From NCBI GenBank assembly GCA_030762895.1, contig CM061070.1, positions 105,797,054 to 105,861,053 of the forward strand: a DNA stretch of 64,000 nucleotides, read 5' to 3'. The notes beneath the pieces were generated by a model. It saw nothing but the letters and a program-made list of their open reading frames with translations. It was not told the origin of the DNA and did not search any database. This document shows, piece after piece, positions 44,093 through 54,774 of this stretch. This DNA is from Sophora flavescens. Lineage: Eukaryota; Streptophyta; Magnoliopsida; Fabales; Fabaceae. A program made the position numbers and the translations under genes. The first letter of the stretch is position 1; the number at the start of each line of letters is the position of its first letter.

Positions 44093-47000
44093 TCATTCAA
44101 CAATGCAATGCATGTTTATATTATCTCTAATAAATAAAAACCCTTCTTCTACAAGGGGTTTAGTGAAAATATCAACCCATTGATTTTCAGTTTTAACAAA
44201 CTTAATATCAAAGATGCCTTTCTGAACATAATCCCTAATAAAATGATGTTTGATTTCAATATGCTTAGCCTTATAATGCTGAATAGGATTTTTAGTTAAG
44301 CATATAGCACTGGCATTATCACACCATACAGATTTGTTATGTTCATAAATAGAGTAATCCTCAAGTTGACGTTTTACCCATAAGAGTTGAGAGCAACAAC
44401 TAGCAGCAGAGATGTATTCTGCTTCAGCAGTAGACAGGGCAATGGTTGTCTGCCTCTTGCTTGACCATGAGACTAAACTTGCTCCAATGAAGTGACATCC
44501 TCCACTGGTGCTTTTTCTTTCTATTCTGTCCCAAATAAATCAGCATCACAATATTCCACTAATCTGTATTCTTTTAATCTTAAATACAGCAAACCAAGGT
44601 TAGTAGTTCCAAGCAAATATCTAAATATTCTTTTAACAGCCTTAAGATGAGATTCTCTAGGATCAGATTGGAATCTAGCACACATACATACACTAAATTT
44701 AATGTCAGGCCTGCTTGAAGTTAAGTACAGTAGAGAGCCAATCATACCTTTGTAGACAGTTTGATCTACCTTTTTACCTTCATCATCTTTGCTTAGTTTT
44801 GCAATGGGTTGCATAGGGTTTTCATGAGCTTTGAATTTTCCATTTTGTATTTCTTGAATATCTCCTTGGTATATTTTTGTTAATGAATGTAAATTCCATC
44901 ACTTGTCTTCTTGATTTGTAATCCAAGAAAGAACTTCAATTCTCCCATCATGCTCATCTCAAATTCATCTTGCATTAGATTTGAAAATTCCTTGCACAAC
45001 TTTTCATTAGTTGCTCCAAAAATAATATCATCAACATATATTTGAACTATAATAAAGTCCTCTTTAGAGCACTTCTTGAACAGAGTAGTGTCTACTTGTC
45101 CTCTAGTAAAACCATTATGCATGAGAAAAGAACTGAGTCTATCATACCATGCTCTAGGTGCTTGTTTCAAACCATATAATACCTTTTTAAGTTTGAAAAT
45201 GTGATCTGGTTTATCAGTATCCTCAAAACCAGGGGGTTGTTTAGCATACACTTCTTCTTCAATTATACCATTTAGAAAAACACTTTTTACATCCATTTGA
45301 AACAGGGTAATTTGGTTTTATGCAGCATATGACATTAAAATGTGTATGGATTCTATTCTAGCTACAGGTGCAAAGGTTTTAGTATAATCAATACCTTCCT
45401 GTTGGTTATAGCCTTGAGATACTAACCTTGCCTTATTTCTGATAACTTTACCATCTTCATCCAATTTGTTTCTGAAGACCCATCTTGTTCCAATAATCGA
45501 CTTGTTTTTAGACTTAGAGAGAAGAGTACAGACATCATTTCTGGTGAACTGGTTAAGTTCTTCTTGGATAGCAAGAATCCAGCTTTCATCCTCAAGAGCT
45601 TCTCCAATGTGTTTAGCCTCCAAATCTGAAATAAAGGCCACATTGCTTGATTCTCTTAATGTGGACCTGGTTCTTACTCCTTCAGAAGGATTTCCCATAA
45701 TAACATCCTTAGGATGATGAGTGTTGAACTTCCAATCCCTTTTGAGATCATCATGAAGATCTTGTCTTGTCTCACGACTCGCCTCTGTTGACTCGTCTGC
45801 TGACTCGTCTGCTCCACTTGTCTGTCAGCCTCAAGCACAGGTTCTGTTTTGGTTAGATCGGGTTGTTGACTTTCTGGCTTGTTTATATCAAGACCTGCAA
45901 GATCATCTTCTATATCTGATAGTTCTTTATCAGTCTTTAATCCATCATTGAATTTAACAAGAACATATTCTTCAATGATACAAGTTCTCGAATTGTAAAC
46001 TCTAAAAGCCTTAGACATTTCAGAATATCCTACGAAAATACCTTTATCTACCTTAGAATCAAACTTTCCAAGATTATCTTTGGTGTTCAGAATAAAACAT
46101 TCACATCCAAAAGCATGAAAATAAGATATGTTGGGACTTTTTCCTTTCCACAATTCATAAGGAGTCCTTTTTAGAAAAGGCCTAATAAGTATTCTGTTTT
46201 GTACATAACAAGAAGTGTTTACAGCTTCTTCCCAGAAGTACTTAGGGAGATTATTTTCATTGAGCATAGATCTAGCCATCTCTTGCAAAGATCTGTTCTT
46301 TCTCTCAACCACTCCATTTTGCTGTGGAGTTCTAGGTGCAAAGAAATTGTGAGAGATTCCATTCTACTCACAGAACTGTCTAAACCGCTCATTTTCAAAT
46401 TCTCCCCCATAATCACTTCTAAGGGTAGAAATACATAAACCCTACTCATTTTATATTCTTTTGCAGAATACTGAGAAAGCCTTAAAAGACTCATCCTTGT
46501 GTGTTAGGAAGAGTACCCATGTGTATCTAGAATAGTCATCAACTATGACAAATCCGTATTTTCTTCTAGCCAAGCTGGCAACACTAACTGGTCCAAACAG
46601 ATCCATGTGTAACAACTGAAGAGGTCTAGAGGTTGATATTTGGTTTTTAGATTTGAAACTTGATTTTATTTGTGTACCTCTCTGACATGCATCACACAAG
46701 ACATCTTTCTTAAAACTAATATCAGGCAATCCTCTCGCGAGATTATTCCTTTTTAATTCAGAAATTAGTTTCATACTAGCATGTCCTAGTTTCTTATGCC
46801 ATAACCATCTCTCATCCTCTTTAGACATCAGAGAGGTTACACTTTGATCTGAGATATCAGATAGTTCAATCTTATAAAGATTTTGTTGCCTTTTAGCTGA
46901 AAAGAGGGTTTTGCCACAACAGTCTTTAACTATGCATACATCCTTGGTAAAGGAAACATCAAAACCTCCATCACATAATTGACTTATGCTAATCAAGTTG

Positions 47001-47330
47001 TGTCTTAATCCTTTAACCATAAGAACATTAGATATATAGGGAAGAGGGGGTTTACCACCAGTAGCACCAATTCCTATAACTTTCCCTTTCTGATTCCCTT
47101 CGAAGGCAACGTGTCCTCCTTTCTTAAGTTGGAGGTCTAGGAACATAGACCTTTCTCCTGTCATATGACGCGAGCAGCCACTGTCCAGGTACCGGCAGTG
47201 GTGTTTTCTTTGTCCCGTTGAGGACATCTGCAACAAAAATTATTTGATCTTTAGGTACCCATATTTTTCTGGGTCCTTTTCTATTATTTCTAGGAGTCTG
47301 TGAGGACTTCTTTATCTTCTTATGGATACA
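44093..47330 (-). pseudogene. Copia B pol: protease, integrase, reverse transcriptase, RNase H
   Basis: Motifs on the minus strand in order: protease YLDSGCSRHMTGE (about 47190); the GAG-pre-integrase WLWHKKLGHASMKLISEL with a CDACQRG zinc residue pair (about 46700-46810); integrase LLHMDLFGPVSVASLARRKY and VIVDDYSRYTWVLF (about 46530-46620); RT from RWVFRNKLDEDGKV (about 45480) to the catalytic YVDDIIFG (about 45030) and MMGELKFFLGLQIKKT; and RNase H ending IFTKPLVEEG and MHCIVE at 44093. A frameshift near 44520 splits RNase H, others split integrase and RT. It is interrupted on its N-terminal side by element 2, beyond which gag continues. It once supplied the polymerase and integrase of the element. 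Confidence 0.93.
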
Positions 47331-47558
47331 TGATAGTGTGATTTTACATCATATTTATTGTACATTTTTGCATGCATTTTCATATAGTTTAGGCATGATT
47401 AGTTTGATTTTTATTAGTTTTTACCTTGGAACGGGTGAGGCGGTTTCTTGGTGTTGTTTTGCAGGAATTTAAGGAAAAATGCTCAGAATTAGCCATGATG
47501 GTGCCTGGATGAAATAGAGCTTGAAATGTGAAGAAAATGAGCCAAGCAGAGCCCATCG

Positions 47559-47776
47559 TCATCACGGCCATGATCAAGAAAACTGAGAAGATTGAAGGCA
47601 AAAGTCAGAAGTTGTCACGGCCTAGCCGTGATTCCCATCACGGCCGTGACAGGCCAAGCATAACTGATCACGACCTAGCCGTGATGAGGCTCACGGCCGT
47701 GATGCTCCAAAATTGAAAGCGCGCCCATTCCAGAACACGTCACGGCCTGGCCGTGACGGCCATCACGGCCGTGACG
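47559..47776 (+). repeat. Paired TCACGGCC..GGCCGTGA palindromes upstream of the LTR TATA box
   Basis: Four units, each a 17-bp palindrome such as TCACGGCCTAGCCGTGA followed 4-6 bp later by a 12-bp palindrome TCACGGCCGTGA. Units lie near 47559, 47626, 47667 and 47737. The 3' LTR has the same at 51885-52146, with one extra half-unit (tcacggcctggcagtgacgg doubled). Confidence 0.9.
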
Positions 47777-47787
47777 TGCGGCCACTC

Positions 47788-47795
47788 TATAAATA
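47788..47795 (+). promoter_or_regulatory. LTR TATA box of non-autonomous element 2
   Basis: TATAAATA stands 12 bp after the last palindrome; the 3' LTR copy is at 52159-52166. Confidence 0.65.
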
Positions 47796-48719
47796 AAGAG
47801 CACAACGGACAGAAAAGGGGATCTGACTCTGGGGATTCTTCCAGACAGAAAAACAGGGACTTTTACCCTAGGAGCACTTTCACCCTAGGAAGACCTTGGA
47901 GGCTAGCGATTGAGGAGGACTGGAACCCTAGAATCAAAGGAGGTCGGCGACTGGGAAAAGCTTCCAATGGAGTTTCTTGTTTCCCTTCTTCTTTCCTTTG
48001 TCCCTACTGTTTTAGTTTTGGCTTTCTCTATGAGTAGCTAAATCCTTGTTGTTGGAATTAGATGTAACCAAACTGAATATTATGTATTTACCATTATTGA
48101 TTAATCTGTGTTCATGCCTTCGTATCAGTGTTTAATTCCTACGCTTAATGCTTGTTGTGGCTAGCACCCCCATGACTCGATTATCGTTTTGGTATGCAAT
48201 TGGAAAATTCGTATTAGAACGAGAACTGGAATTAATCACCTAGTAAACCTTGCATCTAGGAATGGAGTTTGGTTTATTAGTAATCACGTAATCCTTAATC
48301 GTAATGCAAATTCATTAATCTAGGCCACCTAAGGAATTAGGGTCTATTAGTGGATTTAGGCTCCTGCCATCCGAGGAATCGGGGCTTGAATAATTTCGTG
48401 GGTTGATTTTAATATTTGAAGCATGAATGGGAGGTATCTAGTCTTGGTATTGCATGAGGCTAAGGTTTGGTGAAATTTAATCCCAACACCTCTTTCTGCA
48501 CTTCAAGTGTTTGTCAAAAGTTCCTAAAAAAGACCAAAAAACATTTTATTGCTTGATTTTTCTGTTTTGATTTCTCTTGATTCCTAGTTTAGTCTAGATA
48601 GTTGTCGAAGTTGTGAATTGGTAATTGGCAACCGATCCCTGTGGATACGATAACCGGTCTCACCACCGTATTACTTGTACGACTAGGTATACTTGCCTAT
48701 ATTTTAGTTCAACAAGTTT

Positions 48720-48737
48720 TTGGCGCCGTTGCCGGGG
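48720..48737 (+). other. Primer binding site, tRNA-Asp type (element 2)
   Basis: TGGCGCCGTTGCCGGGGA starts five bases after the LTR, identical to that of element 1 and to the Athila-like element. Confidence 0.85.
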
Positions 48738-48868
48738 ATTGGTTTTGCCAATATCATTAGTAACAAGTGAGACAACTAATTTAGACATTTTTTTTATTTT
48801 TATTTTTATTTTCTGTATATATTTGATATTTTCTTTTGAGTTCTGTTTTTGCAAGGTGGATGCAATTC

Positions 48869-49897
48869 ATGGACAATTATTATTATCCACCTGATGAGGA
48901 AGCCTCAAGTCACACTTTGGAGGAAAACTGGTGTTTGGGAGACTACATAGATTTGCTGGATCATATTATTCCAGCACAAGTTGATTGTGTGACGGGTAGG
49001 CTTGTGTATAATATCTCCAAGGAGGATTGGGAAACCTTTTGCTCGTATTTGCCACCTCCACCGCCATGTTTACAACCGATTCCCAAAGAGCCACGTGAAG
49101 CAGAATTTGAGCAGAATATGGTTGTGGGAATGGATCAAAATGAAGATGAAGTGGTGGTGGTAGAAGAGCCATAAGAAGAGGAATGGGATGGGAATGAGCA
49201 AACACCTTTGAAAGTTGCTTTAGAACAATATTCCCAAGAGCTGTCCATCTCTGAGGCCAAAGCAAGAGCCAATTGTGATAGTATCGAAGCTGTGATGCAG
49301 AATTTCACAATGCAAGTTGAGGAAATTTGTAAACAGTTAGTACAAGAGTCACATGGAGCACAATTTGACCAAAATCTGGTTGTGGGGTTGGATCAAAATG
49401 ATGATAAGGTGGTAGTGTTAGACGAGTCACAACAAGAGGAATTACCTTTCACACATCCTTGGGAAAGAACAAGTGAGAAGGCAGGTTATATGGAAAACAT
49501 TCACTCCACCATGCTTGCTAAGAAGCCTGAATTTGCTGCATTAAATAAATATGTTGGCTTGCATGCATGTGTGGACACTGCTAAGTTAGTCCCTTCCACT
49601 TGTCTGTCAAACCTCCTTGTGAAATTTCCATTTGACCCAAGAGGAAGCGAGTTAATTATTGTAGTTAAAGAAGTCAATGAAGTTTTCACACACTGGCTAG
49701 GTGGAATTGTGGATAGAGTCATATTACTTCAGCAATTGCCACTCCATAAACCAGGGGATCCGGGTGGAGGATCTTACATCTTGAGCACCCCTTGGTCCTT
49801 ATACCACAGGCTATGGGATCCAGGTGGATGCTTCTCAATAAGTCAAGCTAGTGATGTTAAAGAAGCGCTTATTGGGAGGCAACCCAACTTTTCTTAA
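48869..49897 (+). pseudogene. Unknown element-encoded protein related to the ORF of element 1; one nonsense codon
   Basis: One reading frame of 342 codons from ATG 48869 is broken only by TAA at 49172-49174. It opens MDNYYYPPDEEA. It contains an internal duplication: AEFEQNMVVGMDQNEDEVVV (about residues 82-103) and QFDQNLVVGLDQNDDKVVVL (about 165-185). Next are FPFDPRGSELIIVVKEVNE, HKPGDPGGG, a HRLWDPGGCF motif and the end KEALIGRQPNFS. The last part spans the gggaggcaaccca motif shared with Athila-like 3' regions. DPRGSE and WDPGG recur in 22261-23382, so the two are homologous or share exchanged segments. No enzymatic motif; probably gag-derived or accessory. Confidence 0.7.
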
Positions 49898-50040
49898 CCC
49901 TTCTCTTTAGTTAGTTTTCGTTTTTGATTTTTAACTCTTGAATAATTTGAGAAGATCAAGAGTAAATAATCATAGATTAATAGATTTTGTTAAGTGTTTT
50001 CAGGGCAAGAGGAAGGAGAAGCAAAAGGGCAGGGAGAGAC
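49898..50040 (+). other. 3' untranslated start of element 2
   Basis: It shares gaataatttgagaag with the same position in element 1 (23448) and in the Athila-like element. Confidence 0.5.
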
Positions 50041-50049
50041 AAACAGAGA

Positions 50050-50215
50050 CCATCACGCCCAGGCCATGACACTGGTGACGGCCGTGATGAGCTAGAATTG
50101 AAGATCAGAAAGGATCACGACCCAGTCGTGATCCCCATCACGGGCGTGATAGGAAGGACCCTGAAGTCAGAGAGCATCACGGCCTAGCCGTGATGGAGTT
50201 CACGGCCGTGATGCA
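50050..50215 (+). repeat. Second palindrome array, inside the interior of element 2
   Basis: Three pairs of the same TCACGGCC/GGCCGTGA palindromes as in the LTR, but located between the ORF and the 3' LTR. Examples: catcacggcctagccgtgat near 50171, gacggccgtgatg near 50077. Confidence 0.88.
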
Positions 50216-51621
50216 TTTCCCAACAAGTTTCTGACTGGAATGTGAGTCAACACCCGCTACCACCTTGGTGAGTTGTTCCAAGATTTTTTTTTTATAATTA
50301 TTTTTCTCCTCTCTCCGACTTGATTGTTTACATTGGGGACAATGTAAATTCTTAAGCTTGGGGTAGGGGTATTTTGCATTTGCATTTTTCATGTTTCATT
50401 CATATAGTCATAGTTTTGCATGATCACACGATTCGATTGCCCCCTAGCTTATATGATGCATCCAATTGTAAGAACTAAGTGCCAAATAAATTGTGATAGT
50501 GAATCTTTGAACCCAATTTTTTTTTATTCTTGTAATGAGGCTACAAATAAAAATTCTTGAGATAATCTTTGATAGTTGATAATTAGCATGTGGTTCCGTA
50601 GATTCGTGTTTCTCACTGATTTCTGAACTACTAAAATGTGAGATTTTTGAGCCATAAAGGGGTATCACTACATCTACCCCATTCTTTGTGATAGAGTGTT
50701 ATTCCTCTTGGATTGTATTTCTCTAGAACTTGACTTGAAACCGTTTTGAAGCTTAAAGATTTTTGAAAACATTTTTGAAAATGATTGAGGCAATAGGTAT
50801 TTTTCCGGCCTTCTGAGCTTTGAATGACTAAATGCTACCCCTTAGTTGCCCAATTTTGAGCATGAAAGAATAAAATACTTTTCTTGGTATCTTGAATTAC
50901 TTTGATGTATGATTCTTGATCTGAGACCTTCTAAAGTATTGTACAAAAAGGGTAAAAAGGTAGTAGTAAAAGTATGGGATGAGAAAGTAGAAAAATATTT
51001 CTCTTGAAGTGAAAATCTCCCCTTCTCCAAATAAATAAAAGAAAAAGAAAAAGAAAATTATAGAGAAGGGGATGACAAAAGGAAATGAGAAATAGAACAA
51101 AAAGAAAGAAAGAAAGGTGGAGAGATGAATCAAAACCCGAAAAGGTATTTTAGAAGGTGTCATGTTTTGCAATGCTTGATGATTTTGTTTAGCCCTTTTG
51201 GAATATCCTTTTCTTGATTTCCCCACCTAACGTTAAATCCTATGGCCACGTTACAACCAAAGCAAAAGACCTCTTGATTCTTAATTGTTTTAATTAATAA
51301 AGTAGAGATTTGGTTGATAGTCAAGCCTATGGTAGAATTCATTCCTTGAGGAAAATGGAGCAAGTTGTCATATATCCCTAGACACTTGAGTGAGGTGGGA
51401 AAGAATGCCAAGCAAAATATTAAGCTTGGGGTGATCTTTAGGTGAGAAAGAGTGTCCGAATCAGTGAGAATATAAATTTAGGAAACCTAAGCTCTAATTG
51501 GACTTGACATTGATTATCTCTTGCTGAATTATTTGAAAATGCCTGTTACTTGGATTAGTTACTACTCGGGTTCTTAGTTCACTATCCACGCTTTGATTAT
51601 TTATCTCTTCCGGCCTTAGTG
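50216..51621 (+). other. Long 3' untranslated interior of element 2
   Basis: No gene. It contains agcttggggta at about 50355 and agcttggggtgat at about 51423 (copies of the polypurine-tract motif), and a purine-rich tract at 51030-51120. Confidence 0.6.
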
Positions 51622-51661
51622 ATTGCTTGAGGACAAGCAATTGAATAAGCTTGGGGTGATT
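51622..51661 (+). promoter_or_regulatory. Hairpin plus polypurine tract before the 3' LTR (element 2)
   Basis: ATTGCTTGAGGACAAGCAAT is a short inverted repeat, followed by aagcttggggtgattt and the LTR at 51662. The same arrangement as in element 1. Confidence 0.65.
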
Positions 51662-53085
51662 TGATAGTGTGATTTTACATCATATTTCTTGTACATTTTT
51701 GCATGCATTTTCATATAGTTTAGGCATGATTAGTTTGATTTTTATTAGTTTTTACCTTGGAACGGGTGAGGCGGTTTCTTGGTGTTGTTTTGCAGGAATT
51801 TAAGGAAAAATGCTCAGAATCAGTCATGATGGAGCCTGGATGAAATAGAGCTTGAAAAGTGAAGAAAATGAGCCAAGCAGAGCCCATCACGGCCTGGCCG
51901 TGATGACCATCACGACCATGATCAAGAAAACTGAGAAGATTGAAGGCAAAAGTCAGAAGCTTTCACGGCCTAGCCGTGATTCCCATCACGGTCGTGACAG
52001 GCCAGGCAGAACTGATCACGGCCTAGCCGTGATGAGGCTCACAGCCGTGATGCTCCAAAATTGAAAGCGCGCCCATTCCAGAACACGTCACGGCCTGGCA
52101 GTGACGGCCATCACGGCCTGGCAGTGACGGCCATCATGGCCGTGACGCGCGGCCACTCTATAAATAAAGAGTGCAGCAGACAGAAAAGGGGATCTGACTC
52201 TGAGGATTCTTCCAGACAGAAAAACAGGGACTTTTACCCTAGGAGCACTTTCACCCTAGGAAGACCTTGGAGGCTAGCGATTGAGGAGGACAGGAACCCT
52301 AGAATCAAAGGAGGTCAACGGCTGGGAAAAGCTTCCAATGGAGTTTCTTCTTTCCCTTCTTCTTTCCTTTGTCCCTACTGTTTTAGTTTTGGCTTTCTCT
52401 ATGAGTAGCTAAATCCCTGTTGTTGGGATTAGATGTAACCAAACTGAATATTATGTATTTACCATGATTGATTAATCTGTGTTCATGCCTTCGTATTAGT
52501 GTTTAATTCTTACGCTTAATGCTTGTTGTGGCTAGCACCCCCATGACTCAATTATCGTTTTGGTATGCAATTGGAAAATTCGTATTAGAACGAGAACTGG
52601 AATTAATCACCTAGTAAACCTTGCATATAGGAATGGAGTTTGGTTTATTAGTAATCACGTAATCCTTAATCGTAATACAAATTCATTAATCTAGGCCACC
52701 TAAGGAATTAGGGTCTATTAGTGGATTTAGGCTCCTGCCATCCGAGGAATCGGGGCTTGCGTAATTTCGTGGGTTGATTTTAATAGTTGAAGCATGAATG
52801 GGAGGTATCTAGTCTTGGTATTGCATGAGGCTAAGGTTTGGTGAAATTTAATCCCAACACCTCTTTCTGCACTCCAAGTGTTTGTCAAAAGTTCCCAAAA
52901 AAGACCAAAAAACATTTTATTGCTTTATTTTTATGTTTTGATTTCTCTTGATTCCTAGTTTAGTCTAGATAGTTGTCGAAGTTGTGAATTGGTAATTGGC
53001 AACCGATCTCTGTGGATACGATAACCGGTCTCACCACCGTATTACTTGTACGACTAGGTATACTTGCCTATATTTTAGTTCAACA
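51662..53085 (+). repeat. 3' LTR of non-autonomous element 2
   Basis: 1424 bp; longer than the 5' LTR mainly because of added palindrome sequence (51885-52146). Confidence 0.94.
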
Positions 53086-53090
53086 ATACA

Positions 53091-54703
53091 CTTAGACATA
53101 ACATGTCCAGTTTTCCATAGAAGTTATAGACAGGTGTAGACCTCGTTACATTTGACTTAACAGATACTGTAGAAGCTTTAGTTGATACTTTATGATGCGT
53201 CTGATGGACATATCCAATACCTTATTTGTTAAGAGAGTGCCTCTGACAGCCAAGTAGCTTAGTCAGATTATCTGTACCATTAACAAATTTGGCAAGATCA
53301 GAAGTGAGCTCATCTTTCACCTTTTGTTTAAGTTTTTCAACTTCTTCAGATGATGATGTTTCACTTGAGATCTTAGCTTCATTAGACTTTTCAGTCTTCA
53401 GCTCACTGTTCTCTTTAGCAAGCTTCTCACACTCTTGAGATTTCTGTTTATGCTCACTGGTGAGCTTTACATATTCTCTCTTGAGGGATTTGAAGGCCTT
53501 AGATAAGCAGTTGGATTCCTCCAGCAACTCCTCATAGGCATCGAGTAATTCCTCATAGTCAGGATGTACCTCATCGTCTGAGTCTGAGTCAGTGTTGGCC
53601 ATCAAACAGAGATTGGCTTCTTCCTCTGTTTCTTCATCAGAAGATGTTGACTCTAGATCCTCCCAAGTAGACATCATTCCTTTCTTCTTCTTCTTGAAGA
53701 ATTTCTTAAAAGGGGCCTTCTTGAGTTGAGGACATTCAGCTTTGATGTGATGAGGCTTCTTGCACTCATAGCAGACAATTGGACTTTTGTTTGTTGAAGT
53801 AGATTCTTTGAAGTTCTTGTTCTTGTTGAACCTTCTGAATGGCTTATCCCTCTTGAACTTCTTTTTATGTAGGAGAAGCTTTATCTTCCTGGTCAGGAGA
53901 GACAATTCTTCATCACTCTCAGAATCCTCGTGTTCAGACAGGTCATCATCACTGGATGACTCGTCTGCCTTTAGAACCTTGGAAACTTTTGCTGACTTTT
54001 GATAATCTTTTAGAGCAATTGACTTGCCCTTCTTTGGTGCAACTTCATCTCCAAGTTCTTGCTCATGAATAGTGATTGTTCCAAGAAGTTCATCCATAGT
54101 CAAGGTAGTGAGATCCTTGGCTTGAGAGATAGCAGTGACCAAAGGTCTCCACTGTTTAGGTAGACTTCTCAGAATCTTTCCAACCTTCTCAGCATTGGTA
54201 TAGACTTTGCCAAGAGATTTTACACCGTTGACTATAGTTTGAAATCTTCCTATCATTTGAGCAACAGATTCTCCTTCCTCCATGACAAACAGTTCATACT
54301 TTCTGACAAGTATGGCAATCTTTGACTCTTTGACTTTTGCTGTTCCTTCATGTGTGACTGCTAAAGTGTCCCATATTTCTTTGGCAGAGTCACAAGCACA
54401 TACCTTCTCAAACTCCTCAAGACTGAGAGCACAGATGATGTTATATCTAGCTTTGTGGTCCAGCTCCTATTTTGTCTTTTTTGCAGCAGTCCACTGAGCT
54501 TTTGGTTTGTCAGTGTTATCATCATTCTTGGGAATGAATGAACCATCAGTAATGACATCCCAAAGATCAGAGTTTGTAGATAGAATGAACCATCGAAATC
54601 TATCTTTCCAATAGTTGTAGTTTTCTACATTGAAGTAAGGAGGTGTGGTTAGGGAAGATCCTTCAGTCTGGTGACTTCCACTTGAACTAGCTCCAACAGT
54701 CAT
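53091..54703 (-). pseudogene. Copia B gag
   Basis: It starts MTVGASSSGSHQTEGSSL at 54703, followed by YFNVENYNYWKDRFRWFILS, a typical Copia gag N-terminus. A stop and frame change at about 54467 separates it from the main frame (53222-54283), which holds MIGRFQTIVNGVKSLGKVY, LRSLPKQWRPLVTAISQAKD and a zinc knuckle CYECKKPHHIKAEC, in which H replaces the usual G before the metal-binding H. Acidic and lysine-rich stretches and a long coiled coil (about 53330-53560) follow. The gag-pol joint at 53086-53221 continues across element 2 into pol at 47330. Gag would form the particle and bind RNA. Confidence 0.9.
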
Positions 54704-54760
54704 GTCTATTCTTTAGGACCTTTTACCTCTACACTGTTAGATGCTCAACCCAGAGGCTGA

Positions 54761-54772
54761 GCTCTGATACCA
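54761..54772 (-). other. Primer binding site of Copia B
   Basis: TGGTATCAGAGC on the minus strand, two bases inside the 5' LTR end; the initiator Met-tRNA type site common in Copia. Confidence 0.85.
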
Positions 54773-54774
54773 AC

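Larger units (their letters stand above)
47331..48714 (+). repeat. 5' LTR of non-autonomous element 2
   Basis: 1384 bp, with the palindrome array at 47559-47776 and TATAAATA at 47788. Confidence 0.94.
47331..53085 (+). mobile_element. Non-autonomous LTR element 2 (tRNA-Asp primer), nested in Copia B
   Basis: LTRs at 47331-48714 and 51662-53085 (TGATAGTGTG...GTTCAACA) are very similar, and ataca flanks the element (47326-47330, 53086-53090). The primer site TGGCGCCGTTGCCGGGGA at 48720 is complementary to tRNA-Asp. The interior holds one broken ORF, an internal palindrome array, purine-rich tracts and the polypurine tract. There are no enzyme domains. LTR ends and palindromes resemble those of the Athila-like element, so that family may have supplied its enzymes. 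It is the youngest layer at this spot, as nothing is inserted in it. Confidence 0.94.

Noticed and set aside
47559..52150. CRISPR-like array (regular palindromic repeats with spacers)
   Set aside because: Plant nuclear LTR context, irregular spacing, no cas genes; the repeats are LTR promoter palindromes.
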